Assembly: GCF_000715075.1 (NCBI RefSeq) | Contig: NC_134080.1 | Coordinates: 36,622,758 to 36,686,757, forward strand | Direction: 5' to 3' | Source of the DNA: Nicotiana tabacum | Lineage: Eukaryota > Streptophyta > Magnoliopsida > Solanales > Solanaceae | DNA length: 64,000 nt | Shown here: positions 24,181 to 34,655 of the stretch, piece after piece | Layout: each line of letters opens with the position of its first letter | Numbering within the stretch: position 1 is the stretch's first letter | Translations under genes and position numbers: made by a program | The notes under the pieces: generated by a model | What the model was told of the DNA's origin: nothing | Seen by the model: the letters and a program-made list of their open reading frames with translations, nothing else | Databases searched by the model: none

Positions 24181-25093
24181 TCTTTATTCATTAAATGAGC
24201 TTATACTCTTAATTTTGATATAATTATTATGATCAATGTGATTTGTTTATTGTTTTGATTTATTAAAAGGTACGACTCTATACAGAGTTAGTGTATGCCT
24301 AATAGATTGGATAATAACGAATAGCATTTGTGAAATAATAATTAGTTGATAGAATGCATGACTCGGTTTTGAGTTTGATGATACCCCTTTATGTAAGCTT
24401 ATAAGTTTTCATGTGAAAACCCGGCCGATGGATTTTGTATCCGTCACATGAAATAGTTTAAGCGGAATTATAAAGGATTTAATTAGTTGATTAAATTAAG
24501 TTTTCAGTGATTTAATTTAATTAACTGGTATATGGAATCTTAACATGGAAAGTTAAAATAAGTGTTAGTGAATTGAGGAGTTCAATTGCAGTTTTTTAGT
24601 GGAATAAACTACAATTAATTATAGTAAGAATTAATTCATGCAAAATTTCGAATTAATACTATAATTAGTAGCCTCTTATTATTTATGTGGTCCCTGTTAT
24701 ACCTAGTAAAAACCTGGACTGACTTGGATAAAATGTGATTTGGGAAAAAAGTCATCTGGTAGAGTTAGAGTAGGATTCTACTTGTGCAAGAAGAATCCTA
24801 CACGTTTTTGGAGCCCTAATTTTGGCTGAAAACGTGTCTACTTAAGGAAGACAATTTTCACCCAATAACTCACCTTTTAGAGTTGTATTGTTCTTGCCCA
24901 CTCAACGCAAATTCGTCCAAGGTCTTACTAGGACCATAGCAGAAAACTGCAGCCCTGGATTCTTGCTATGGGGAGGATTTGTGCAACAATTTCAAGAGGT
25001 TAGTGCTTCTAATCTAGTAATTATAGCATGGTCTAATTTACATGTATTTGATGCCTGGATGTATGCTTGCTTCCGCTGCGCATGTTCTTAACA
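23726..25093. mobile_element. Probable solo LTR (Ty1/copia-like) with (AT)33
   Basis: The segment starts TGTTGGGATA and ends CTTCCGCTGCGCATGTTCTTAACA, the TG...CA ends and the terminal CTTCCGCTGCGC-type block of many plant copia LTRs. It is about 1.37 kb and has no primer site or genes attached. It includes a perfect AT microsatellite at 24113-24178. No clean 5-bp duplication was found, so the ends are provisional. Confidence 0.45.
24113..24178. repeat. (AT)33 microsatellite
   Basis: 66 bp of uninterrupted AT dinucleotides. The length is likely to vary between individuals and may be an assembly-sensitive spot. Confidence 0.97.
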
Positions 25094-25154
25094 GATGCCT
25101 GCTGGAAAGGCCCTGGACTAGCAAAGTTATATGTGTATGGAAAGTAGTTGAGCT

Positions 25155-25380
25155 AAAGATTTTAGACAATCACCAAAGGATGTGGTGCTGCGGATGGGAC
25201 TGCTCTTCCTTTAACCAGGGGTCTCGGGTTCTAGTTCTGGATATGGAAAAATCCTTGGTAGGGAACGCTTCCCCTCAAATGAGGCCCTACGCAGCGCGAA
25301 TCCAGATATAATCGTGCTAAAATACGGGTACCTGACATCGGGTAGAAAACAAAAAAAAAAAAAAAAAAGATTTTAGCCAA
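25155..25380 (+). mobile_element. tRNA-derived SINE (SolS-type) with target duplications
   Basis: The body at 25170-25368 has the same elements as the inverted copy at 8124-8318: GGATGTGGTGCTGCGGATGGG (A-box region), CTCGGGTTCTAGTTCTGG (mutated B-box), GGAAAAATCCTTGGTAGGGA, ending in an 18-base A-run. The duplication AAAGATTTTAGACAA (25155-25169) recurs as AAAGATTTTAGCCAA (25366-25380), with one mismatch. It probably inserted next to the solo LTR. Confidence 0.88.
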
Positions 25381-25952
25381 GACTGGGCACTGATTTTCAA
25401 GGTATCTGTAGTACTTTGATCCTCCTCCCAGTTTGTTGTGAATTGTGTTGGTGGGGAATTTCTGACTTTCTAGACTCTAATAATGGTCTAAATATATTTT
25501 CTAAAAAGTTCTTGAAATCAAGATTCTGTATATTGTGCATTTTATAAACAAGATAATGGAAATACTGTTATTATTTTTGGTTAATGGTTAAGCCTAATTT
25601 TAAGTTTGTTTACCACCTAATACCAGCATTCTTTAGCCTAATTTAGTCAATTTCTCTACAGAGTTATTCTCAGCCACACTAATAAAAGTTTTACCATACC
25701 AAAAATAATACATCAACAAATTCGGGCATTTTTCTTATAATTATTAGTGTAGAAACTATTTACATTTGATAGCTGAAAATTTGTATAATTTTTGTATATA
25801 ACATACAGAATGTATATATATACAAAAAATATATAAATTTTATACATTTTTCGGCTATTATTTTTACAGCGGCGATACAGTATCATTTTTCCAGAAATAT
25901 TCGTTACAATAACGTGTTAGCGTAAGAAACTTTTACATCATTAGATACACTA
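25381..25952. other. Intergenic, no gene seen
   Basis: AT-rich sequence without coding support or a repeat that I recognise. Confidence 0.4.
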
Positions 25953-26172
25953 AGGGCTCATTTGGTACGAGGGATAAGGGATAATTAATCCTGGGATTAA
26001 ATTTGAAATGAATTTATTCCACATTTGGTTGGGATAAAATCACTGTAGAACTAATTCCGGGATTAGTTATCCAAGGATTGTAGTGTTATTTTTATCCCTA
26101 TGTGAGAATATGATAACAATCCCGGAATAACTAATCCCCAAATAATTATTCCTGAGATAATGACCCCTATCA
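25953..26172. mobile_element. MITE-like element
   Basis: The left end GGGCTCATTTGGTACGAGGG and the right end (read inward) GGGGTCATTATCTCAGG form short imperfect inverted ends. The interior has internally complementary blocks such as GGGATTAGTTATCC and GGAATAACTAATCC. A GGGC(C/T)CATTTGGTACG start is common to a widespread plant MITE type. It has no coding capacity. Superfamily is not assigned. Confidence 0.5.
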
Positions 26173-27004
26173 GTATAACTTAAACTTTTCAACAATAGTC
26201 TTTTTCCAAACTAAGCCTAAGCGTGTAAGTTTCCTTTTTCTAATTATTGGATGGGTTTTTCTTTAGGAAACTTATACAAATGTCCCAAATAAGTTTCAAC
26301 TTACCAACCTCTATCCATTAGTCATAGACTTACTAAAACTAGCCAAACATATATAAAAATTGAAAAACCAAATAAATAAGGTTCTTTCTCTCAAAGAATC
26401 ACATGCAAAAATCATCTTCCATATATTTTAAGCGTGATTAGCAACATTAGATACAAGACGGAAATGAAATTTCATGGATGAGGTAGCAAATAAGGGGATA
26501 AAATACAATGAAAACATATAGATAAGTCAATATACAAAATTTGAGGAAGATTAGAGGTGATTTGGACTGGTTTTGTATCAAAATTCGTCATTAAATCGCG
26601 TTCAAAAAATTCTTCTGCGACACATGTATCAATCATGTATAACGCAGGTATCTCACACACATGTATACATGGATATACATGCGATACACAATCGATACAA
26701 ATATGATACATATGTGATACACAAATGATACACAGTGTGATACACATATGATTTTTTTCATATTCAGTTTTTACTTCGAATTTTCAATTCAAACCACCTC
26801 AAAACTTCACCAAATCATCCCAAAACTGAGATTCAAGCTCCTTAAGATATACTCAATCTATTCTAATAGCGCTCACTCAAAAGAAAGCAAAAAATTAATA
26901 TTTTTTTGCTACAAATAGCTAATTGGCCAATTTAGCTAATATTAGTAATATCTTATCAATTGGCCAATTTTTGTAATGAACTACCTATAAATGGACATAG
27001 CTGG
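26173..27004. other. Intergenic spacer with GATACACA-type repeats
   Basis: No gene is visible. Around 26685-26755 the octamer-like GATACACA or GATACAWA recurs about seven times in a loose tandem array. The five bases GCTGG directly before 27005 would be the left target duplication of the outer retrotransposon; its right copy is beyond the window. Confidence 0.45.
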
Positions 27005-30000
27005 TGTGAGCACGTGATTTTTTCCCTATATGTATTGCTCCAACAAATTCAAAACAAAATAATTTCTTTCAGTGTTTGCAATTTCGTTGGATTTCGTGGC
27101 ATTTTCTGTTAATTATTTGCATTTGTCTGTGCACGTGTATTTTATTTAATTCATGAAAAATACAAAAAATATATTGCATCTGCATGTATGATTTAATTTT
27201 ATATTTTTAGATTAATTAGTAAATTAGTTTGTTACTAAAAAATGAAAATCACAAAAAAAAAATTCATCTTTGCATTTTTACTTTTTAATTTTGAATTGTA
27301 TAGTTTTCTTTAAATTTAGGATTTAATTAAATATTGTAAATACCATGATGAGTGATTAATCTAATTGGGTAGGTTAATTTAGTTTAAAAATTTATTACTA
27401 TTAATTTAGGTTTTATTTTAATTTTGAAAAGAAAAGAATTTTGAAATTAAAAAAAGAAAAAGAAAGAAGTGAAAGAAAATCCAAATATGAGCTAAAACCC
27501 ATTTAATTATCCCCAACCCAAACGAAATTACCCAGTACCTGGCCCAAACCCACGCCTTGACCCGGTCAGTCCCCCCCAAGCCAAACGGCGTCGTTTCGAT
27601 AAGTATTGATCTGTGCCGTTGATCTCCCCTTGATCAAACGGCTCAGAACTGAAGCTCCAGGTGTATTTAACTGTCCGAACAACCCTCCCCCCTCCTCAGA
27701 ATCCCCTGCTGCTCACCACCTTCATCAGAAACACCCTTGAAACCCTAGCTAGGCCGCCCCCAAATCCCCAGCCTCCGGTGGCGGCGCCACCTCCAAACAC
27801 CACCAAAATCACACCATATAGCCTCCTCACTCCCCTCTTTCCAAATCCATACTCCATTACCCTCGAATATTGCCCTAGTTCCTCGAATCTTAAATCAGAA
27901 ACGAACCCCAGAAATCCCAAGTCAAGTTTTGGCGAAATTTCGTGCCGAATTCGATTTTATTCGTGTGTTCTTCGTAAGAGCGCACGATTAACATCAGATT
28001 TGGCCGGAAAATCCGAGGATCTGAAGACCCAGGCTCCCCTTTTCATTTTTCGAACTTTTCTTAGGTATTCTTCTTTTCTTCTTTTGGTTCAATCTGTCCT
28101 TCGTTTGTTTTTAAATTTTCTGTTTCTTCTCCTGTTCTCGAATAATTCTTCATTTGTTCCGAAGTTTATTCATTCATGCATGAGTAATTGGTGTCTTATT
28201 AGGTTAAGTTTTAAAATTGTTAGTTTGGTTAAGTTTAGTTAGTAAACCATTTAGGCTAAAGTTTTAATGGTTCTATGTTATTTGGTAATCAGATAACTGC
28301 TAATTGGGCTGAATAGATCTTTGACCTTGAGGGTTGGGTTTTGGGTCTATTCCGGTTCATTTGGGGTTGAACAGTTGGGCCAAATTGACCCATGGCCCAT
28401 TCGGGCTATCTAGTATCAACATGGGTTCTGCTAGGTTGGGTTCCTAGAGTAAATAATCAGGGTTCGAGGGGTAGTCTAGGGAATTGGCCTAGGGAATCTT
28501 TGTGTAACTATTTGGGAAGCTTCTAGAAAGCTGGGGAGGGGACTACTTTGCAAAATCTGATTTTTGGCTAGGGGTTTTTAAGCTAGAACAAAAATTGACA
28601 AAGGGGCAAAGTGCAAAAAATTAAAAGCTGAGGCTGCCCTACTTTCTTGCCTATAAAGGCATCATTTCTTGCCTTTCAAGGCAGACCCAAGAGCTGAAAA
28701 ATCAGAAATATACCGGACAACTAAAATTTACAAGAAAACACTATTCCATTGGAATTCTGTCAAAAAATCTTATGCTGTTCTTAGATTTCAAAGCAATTTC
28801 TGGAACTTTTTGAATGTAAATGGCTTGACCTTGTGCTGGAAAAGCTTTGGGGTTTAGTTTGTTTGAAGCTTTCACTGTTCCATTGATCTTTTGTTTGGGT
28901 TTCTGAAGGTTTTTCAAAGTTTCGAAGCATTTTAGTGTATCTGAGGTCGAGTGTGAATTGATTTGGGTTTGGAAACTAGTTCAAGGTTGGGTCCTGGAGT
29001 TGGTTGTGTGTCAACCTGTGTTGAGTTGGGATTTTACTGATTGTTACTCCAATCTGTTCTGTGCTGCTTGCTGCTAGCTACTGATTCTTCGCTATTTTGA
29101 TTTCTGTCTTATTTCCAGGTATTTCCCTCAAACTCTGAATGGAAGTGAAGCCTGTTATGGCTATTTGTGTTGGAACATGTTGTTTGAGTAGAAGAAACTG
29201 ACTGTTGACCAAAGAAACTGACTGTTGACCTTCTCTGTTGCGTGACCAGCTTGGAAGCCTATTACATTTTGTCTTCATGTTCCTTCTAGGCTCACATAAG
29301 TTATTTAGTTTCTCGTTATTATTTTTTTAGATTCTTTTATGGTGTTATGTAAATGCTTCCTCTCCACTGCCTTGGCTTAAATATTTGAAGGTCCCTGATC
29401 ATATGTATGAGCAGTAGAGAACTACTGCAAAGAAATTTTAGTAACGTCGAATATGTTTCAGGTCTATTGTGGTTTGCTGAGGTCAATGTTGTTGAATTGA
29501 GAGCATGTTGCTCAGTTTTCTCTAGTTAGCTATACATCTCAAGATTTGCAGGTTGAGGCATGTTTATTGTTATGAAGGAAGATTATACATACGTTATTTG
29601 TTTCTAAGGAGACTCGATATCGAGTCTTAAAGCCTCCAGCAGTTGACCTTGAGATCTGGCTTGGGCTCGTTTGGGCCCAAAGCTCATTTTCCTTGTGATG
29701 TGGTCTCGTGAGCCCAAGGCAAGCATGGGTCTAAGGTGCAGGCAAGATCAGAGTTATAAATTTAGTTGCTTTATGTTTAAATAATTAAAGAAGCAAAGAT
29801 GTTGGTTAGTCACGTGGTCAACGCAGTTTTATGATCGGCATTCAATAAATGTGTATAATTCTGAGTCCTTACGTGTGATTTGGCGTTGGAATCTGCAGTT
29901 GGGCCATTAGCGTTGGCCTAATTCTTTGGATGCGCTATAAATTGTGCTCAAGACCTCTGTTTCATTTGCGATTTGGGCTTGTTGTTGATTTAGGCATACT

Positions 30001-30785
30001 GTTGATTGAATCTTATATTAGTGAAACGTTGTTGCACTTTGTTGATCCGTAAAGGTTAAGACCCTTGTTTGATGGAATTCAAATCACCTCAGACTTTTAG
30101 TTGACTAACTAGACCCTTTTAAAAATGGGTTGAGACACGCCGATTAGCAAAATGTATAACTTATGGTTCTCGCTTAGTTAACATTTTAATACTTAGAAAT
30201 CGAGGTGTGCCATTTAGTTGAAATTTCCCTGGCCCTCGCAAATTTTAAAATGCGCTAGTTACTTTAGGCGCGTATTTTAATAATATTACCTTCTTAAACT
30301 CGGGTGTGCATTTCATGTGAACCAAATCAAATCTTAGAACGTTGAATAAATTGTGTTCCGGACTGCGGGTGCATTTCATGTGGCGCGATCCAAAGGCACG
30401 TTTTAAACGACGTTCAATCTTCTTCAAAATCAATTAAAAGCGGTTTTAAAGTAAAACTTGCACATAGGTTCAAAATGTTTAAAATCAGATAATTAAGCCG
30501 AATATAACAGTTAAGCGACCGTGCTAGAACCACGGAACTCGGGAATGCCTAACACCTTCTCCCAGGTTAACAGAATTCCTTACTCGGATTTCTGGTTCGC
30601 GGACTGTTAAACAGAGTCAACCCTTTCCTCGATTCGGGATTCAACCGGTGACTTGGGACACCATAAATCTCCCAAGTGGCAACTCTGAATTTTTTTACAA
30701 TAAATCCCGTTTCGATTGTCCTTTAATTGGAAAAACTCCTTTATACCCTCTTCTCGGGGGTGTAGGTAAAAAAGGAGGTGTGACA
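27005..30785 (+). repeat. 5' LTR of the outer element (3781 bp)
   Basis: It starts TGTGAGCACGTGATTTTT and ends GGAGGTGTGACA directly before the primer site. The start and end match the LTRs of the inner element (TGTGAGCACG / TGTGGGCACG and GGAGGTGTGA), but the middle is strongly diverged, so the two are different subfamilies. Candidate TATA box: TATAAAGG at 28652-28659, in a position comparable to TATAAAAG of the inner LTRs. A 3'-terminal block from GCGACCGTGCTAGAACCACGG (about 30515) onward is well conserved between both elements. The proline-rich reading frame at 27661-28242 is judged incidental. Confidence 0.85.
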
Positions 30786-30789
30786 GCTC

Positions 30790-30829
30790 TGGCGACTCTA
30801 CTGGGGATCGAACCCAGAATCTCTGGTTC
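30790..30829 (+). promoter_or_regulatory. Primer-binding site, extended tRNA-Arg complement (outer element)
   Basis: Four bases after the LTR end comes TGGCGACTCTACTGGGGA, followed by TCGAACCCAGAATCTCTGGTTC. As I recall plant tRNA-Arg(ACG), the 40 nt are complementary to its 3' half (CCA end to position 37) with two mismatches. A normal site needs only the first 18 nt. The tRNA sequence is from memory. Confidence 0.75.
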
Positions 30830-32018
30830 AGGGTTCAAGAATTTGAGCTTAGAATAATTGTTATAGTTGGCTTTATCCATTATATGATTTTGTAACATGA
30901 TTTGGGCCTAATGTGCTAATTGATTGCTTTTACCACTTTGATATTCCGTGAACTGTATATAAACTGTTTCGAAATCCCTCCTCTCTCTGAGTCTTCTAAA
31001 TCATGAAGAAGTGTGCACTTCGTGTGACTTCTTTTCTGTTAGAGTCATATTCCAAATTTAGAACGAGGTTCGGATAAGTTGCAAAGCCGGTGAAGCTTCT
31101 GTATTCCCGGTACGCTGCCCCCCCTCGGCTCGAGTTGTCCGCTCGGGTAAGCCAGGTCTAGAACAATAAACCCCAGGATTCAAACCTAGTATAACAATAC
31201 CTCATGCTGAATCCCTAGTAGGAACGTTTGTTTGCATCATGTGCATTTTGACTTTGGAGACTCAACACAGGGGTTGGGTCTGTCTAGGACAGGTGCACCC
31301 ATATCAAAAGACCATCATGATGCATCCTACTTGCCATTTGTGCACTTATTTGCTTCGGACTTGCATGCTGACCGGCTTATGAATATTGGGAAAATTAAGG
31401 AAAGAGAGAGCTAATCGCCTGTTTTGAAAAAAACCAATGTCCAAATAGTGTCGAAACTCTGCCGAATTTTCGAGAACATAAAAAAGGGAAAAAAAGAAAG
31501 AGGTTTTGTTTTCAAAATAGTTTGTTTACCAATGAAATAAAAAAAAAAGTTGTCGTTTTCAAAAATAATTTATTTGCCAGTGAAATGAAAAAAAGTCTTG
31601 TTTTCAAAATAGTTTGTTTTGCTTGCCCGAACTACGCCAGTTTGATTCTCACAGGGTGTGAGATACGTAGGCAACCCTATCGGGTCCAACTTCCTTTTTG
31701 CAAAAATAGCCTGAAAGCCCAAAAATTTCACTTTAATTTGAAAAATAATTAGGGTGATGCCGTTCTTGTCAGAAATAGCCGAATGTCCCTAAAAAGGGCG
31801 TCGGAAGGCTGTTTTTGCAAGAACAACCACTTTTGATCACTTTTAAAGGTTTTGGCCGGTTGGCTGACACAACCTTAAAATCTTCGTTTTCGAAGTGCTG
31901 AAAGGCCGTATTGGCAAGGCCTAATGTTTTGTGGAAAATTTTGAAGGCGGTCTTTTCTCTTAAGTCAAAATGAGTCATAGTTTTCTTTTAATTAAAATTA
32001 CCTTAATAAATGTGCAGG
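30830..32018 (+). other. Leader of the outer element
   Basis: Non-coding stretch between primer site and ORF1. It has A-rich tracts around 31480-31600 with a repeated TTGTTTTCAAAATAGTTTG phrase, and one copy of the two-stem motif at 31629-31676. It aligns in pieces with the leader of the inner element (for example CAACACAGGGGTTGGGTC and its counterpart). Confidence 0.6.
31629..31676 (+). other. Two-stem RNA-like motif, copy A (outer, before ORF1)
   Basis: GAACTACG...GATACGTAGGCAACC. Outer stem CTACG (31632-31636) with CGTAG (31666-31670); inner stem TCTCAC (31647-31652) with GTGAGA (31658-31663), loop of 5. One of six related sites in the two elements. Confidence 0.7.
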
Positions 32019-32591
32019 ATGAGCACAAATCAAAATGAACCTTTCTCAGTCCGTGAAGAGATTCCCTTTGGAGCTACATATGTGGTGGCATGATTTGGGG
32101 GACGATAGCAGTAAAGTTGTGACAAAAGCATTGGGCGGTCTTATTGGGCTTTTGAAGGTCAAGCCCAGAAAAGATGTGATTGAGGCCTTGATACCATTTT
32201 GGGACCCAGCACATTATATGTTCCACTTTGCGGATTTCGAGTTAACTCCTACGCTGGAAGAGATAGCAGGCTATGCCGGGTTCGAAGGGAATCTCAGAAG
32301 TCAGTACCCGGTAGCACCAAGAGCAGTGACCCCTCACAAATTTTTGGACTTGTTAAGCATCAGTCGGGACATCCAAGATGGAAATTTGGCCAAAGGATTT
32401 TGTACCTTCTACTTTCTATACCGACGATACGGGAATCCCCGTGGCTTCGAAACACCAGATACTGGTCTTACTCATGCTGGGAATCAAGACAAGTGGGAAA
32501 CTCGGAGAGGATTAGCTTTCATAGTGGCGTTCATGGGTATTTTGGTCTGCCCGAGAAAAGACGGGAACATAGAGATGGGGCTAGTAGGGAT
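32019..32591 (+). pseudogene. Outer-element ORF1, 5' portion
   Basis: Encodes the N-terminal part of the ORF1 protein found intact in the inner element at 37949-39997 (shared: WWHDLG, LIGLLKVKPRKD, FWDPAHYMFHFADFELTPTLEEI). The domain resembles plant proteins of the DUF7745 / plant-mobile-domain kind; its role in the retrotransposon is unknown. Compared with the inner copy there is one extra nucleotide between the ATG at 32019 and the TGGTGG at about 32083, so the native start is out of frame. The gene is cut at 32591 by the inner element and resumes at 56402-57893. Confidence 0.85.
32587..32591. repeat. Target-site duplication GGGAT, left copy
   Basis: GGGAT immediately precedes the TG of the inner 5' LTR and is repeated at 56402-56406 immediately after the CA of the inner 3' LTR. 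Both lie in the ORF1 sequence of the outer element, which is continuous once the insertion is discounted. Confidence 0.93.
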
Positions 32592-33299
32592 TGTGAGCAC
32601 GTGATTTTTGTTTTGTGCGACAATCGCTCCAAAAGAATAAAAAAATAATAACAATTGGTCCTGCTGTACAATTTTTGGATTTCTGTACGGCACTTTGTTA
32701 ATTATTTGTGACTTTTGCCCATTTTTATTTTTATTTAAAACAAAATACAAAAAATGTGTGTGTCATGCATAATTCAAACCGTAATCCGGTTGTTAAATAG
32801 AAAATCATAAATAGGCATCTTCGTCCGTGATTTTGTTTTGTTTGATTTTACCTGTTTTGAAATATTTTAATGTGTGTGCAAATAATTGTATTAAGTGTGT
32901 ATTTAATTTTAATTTGATTTTGCTTAGGTTTGTTTTTAAAATAAAGAAGAAAAAGAAATAATAATATAAAAAAAAATCTTCTTCTTCCGGACTTGGGCCA
33001 ATTTTAAATAAATTGGCCCAAACAAACTCAGCCCAAAACCAGGCCTACCCGGTCCACACCAGCTAAACACCCAGAGCGTCCAAACGACGTCGTGTTAATC
33101 CAGGTTGATCTGGGCCGTTGATCTCAAATTGATCAACGGTCAAGATCGATTCCCCATAACCCACTGAGGAACCCGACCCGTTTCCACCCGGACCAACCCA
33201 AACCCTTTACCCTTGAAATGACGCCGTTCCCTGTTAGTCGATGGATCCTGGCCCTTCATCACATCTCATCCAATGGCCAGGATCCACCTACCCACTAAC

Positions 33300-33307
33300 T
33301 ATATAAG
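33300..33307 (+). promoter_or_regulatory. TATA candidate 1 in inner 5' LTR
   Basis: TATATAAG about 710 bp into the LTR, also present in the 3' LTR at 53109-53116. Downstream is a pyrimidine-rich CCTTACCCTGCC stretch suited to a start site. Confidence 0.4.
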
Positions 33308-34647
33308 ATTGTAACCTTACCCTGCCCCCCCCTATCCAAACCCCAGCCTTCGTCGTCTTCACCAGAACCCCAAATCCTAGAGCCGCCCCTGTACCCTTCA
33401 CCATGAAAACCGGCGGCAAGGACGCCGGTGACCTTCACCTTAACACCCTAGAATCCCCTTGCCGTCCTGAACATGGATATGTTAACTACTTAACTCGAAT
33501 CCCATCCCACCTTCTCGAATCTTCATTTGAAGATTCGAGTCAAAACTCGATCTACACCGTTTAACCCCAGCTTCACACCAGACACTCCCCAGACCCCCCT
33601 CGTGACCAAACCATGCTTGGTTTGGTCCGAATCTGACTAGGGAAGCATGAATCCCGGATCTGATTCTTGGAACCATAAGGTTCCTCGTCGATGGGCCGTG
33701 TTTTGTTCAAACCAAAGGATTAAGGTCTAATGGACCTTAATCGAAGTGTTTCTCATCTGAGAAACACTTCGATTAAAGCCCGTTCAGCCTTAAGAAAGGT
33801 CTGTCCAAATCCGAGTTAAGGCTTTTGATTTTTCAAAGATTTGAGGTGAGTCTTGCTTTTTCTTTTCTTTATTTGTTTTAGTCCGTGTGATTTGTTTTAA
33901 AAGCTGTTCATGATTGTTGAAATCTGTTGTTTTGAGTTAACTGTGTCCTGTCCACCTTGCCCGAGCCTTTGTGTTTGATTATTTTCTTTCTTCTACTTGT
34001 TCACTGATAATGGTATGTGTAAGCTGTGCAATCAAGTGAGTATTGAATTGGTTCATTCATTTAGCTCCTAGGGCCCTTCTGTGTTAACATTGCAATATGA
34101 ACCCCTTGTGTGATACTGTTAAATGTCTGATTTTTGGCTACGATTGTATGTGTTATAACTAATATAGTCGAGTCGACATGTGTCGTCAATTAGTTTCAGA
34201 TGTTTGAACAATAAACAAATCGACTTACTTCTGCTAAGCATTTGTTTGAATCAATTAGGAACTGAGTTTGTTTACTTATAGTTGTTAATTCGAATCAGTA
34301 ATGTAAAAGGAATGTTTTGTTTAAGTTCTGAATTGGAGGGCATGTGCACTTGTGCACAACATGTGCATTTGTGCACCACAGGTGCATTTGTGCACAGCCT
34401 GGTCCCTGCATAAAGGGCTTTTGATTTAAAAATGGTTTGACAACATATGCTGTCAGATATATTCTGCTGCCCATACTTTGCTTTAGTTTAAGAAGTATTA
34501 AACTTTTTTTTAAAGAGTAAGTCTGCCAGGGAATGTTGATGGGGGGGGGTTAATACTTAAATAGCTAAGTGGACTTGAAAAGAAGGGGGCACATGGGAGG
34601 GGTATCTGATTAGTCTATCAGGCTGTAAAAGGGGTAATGTTAAGGCT

Positions 34648-34655
34648 TATAAAAG
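34648..34655 (+). promoter_or_regulatory. TATA candidate 2 in inner 5' LTR
   Basis: TATAAAAG in GGCTTATAAAAGAAGAAC, copied at 54453-54460 in the 3' LTR and with a similar GCCTATAAAGGC at 28650 in the outer LTR. Retention across diverged LTRs favours this as the promoter. Confidence 0.5.

Noticed and set aside
27661..28242. 193-codon proline-rich reading frame in the outer LTR
   Set aside because: Lies entirely in LTR, composition follows C-rich DNA, no similarity recognised.
30790..30829. Minus-strand tRNA-Arg gene fragment
   Set aside because: Only the 3' half is present, directly after the LTR end in both elements, so it is the primer-binding site, not a gene.
31629..31676. Two-stem motif as a hammerhead ribozyme (CTGAT...stem...GATA...stem)
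   Set aside because: The core would need CTGANGA and GAAA, and a third stem between CTACG and CTGAT. Only 3-9 bases are there, so no catalytic fold is possible as read.
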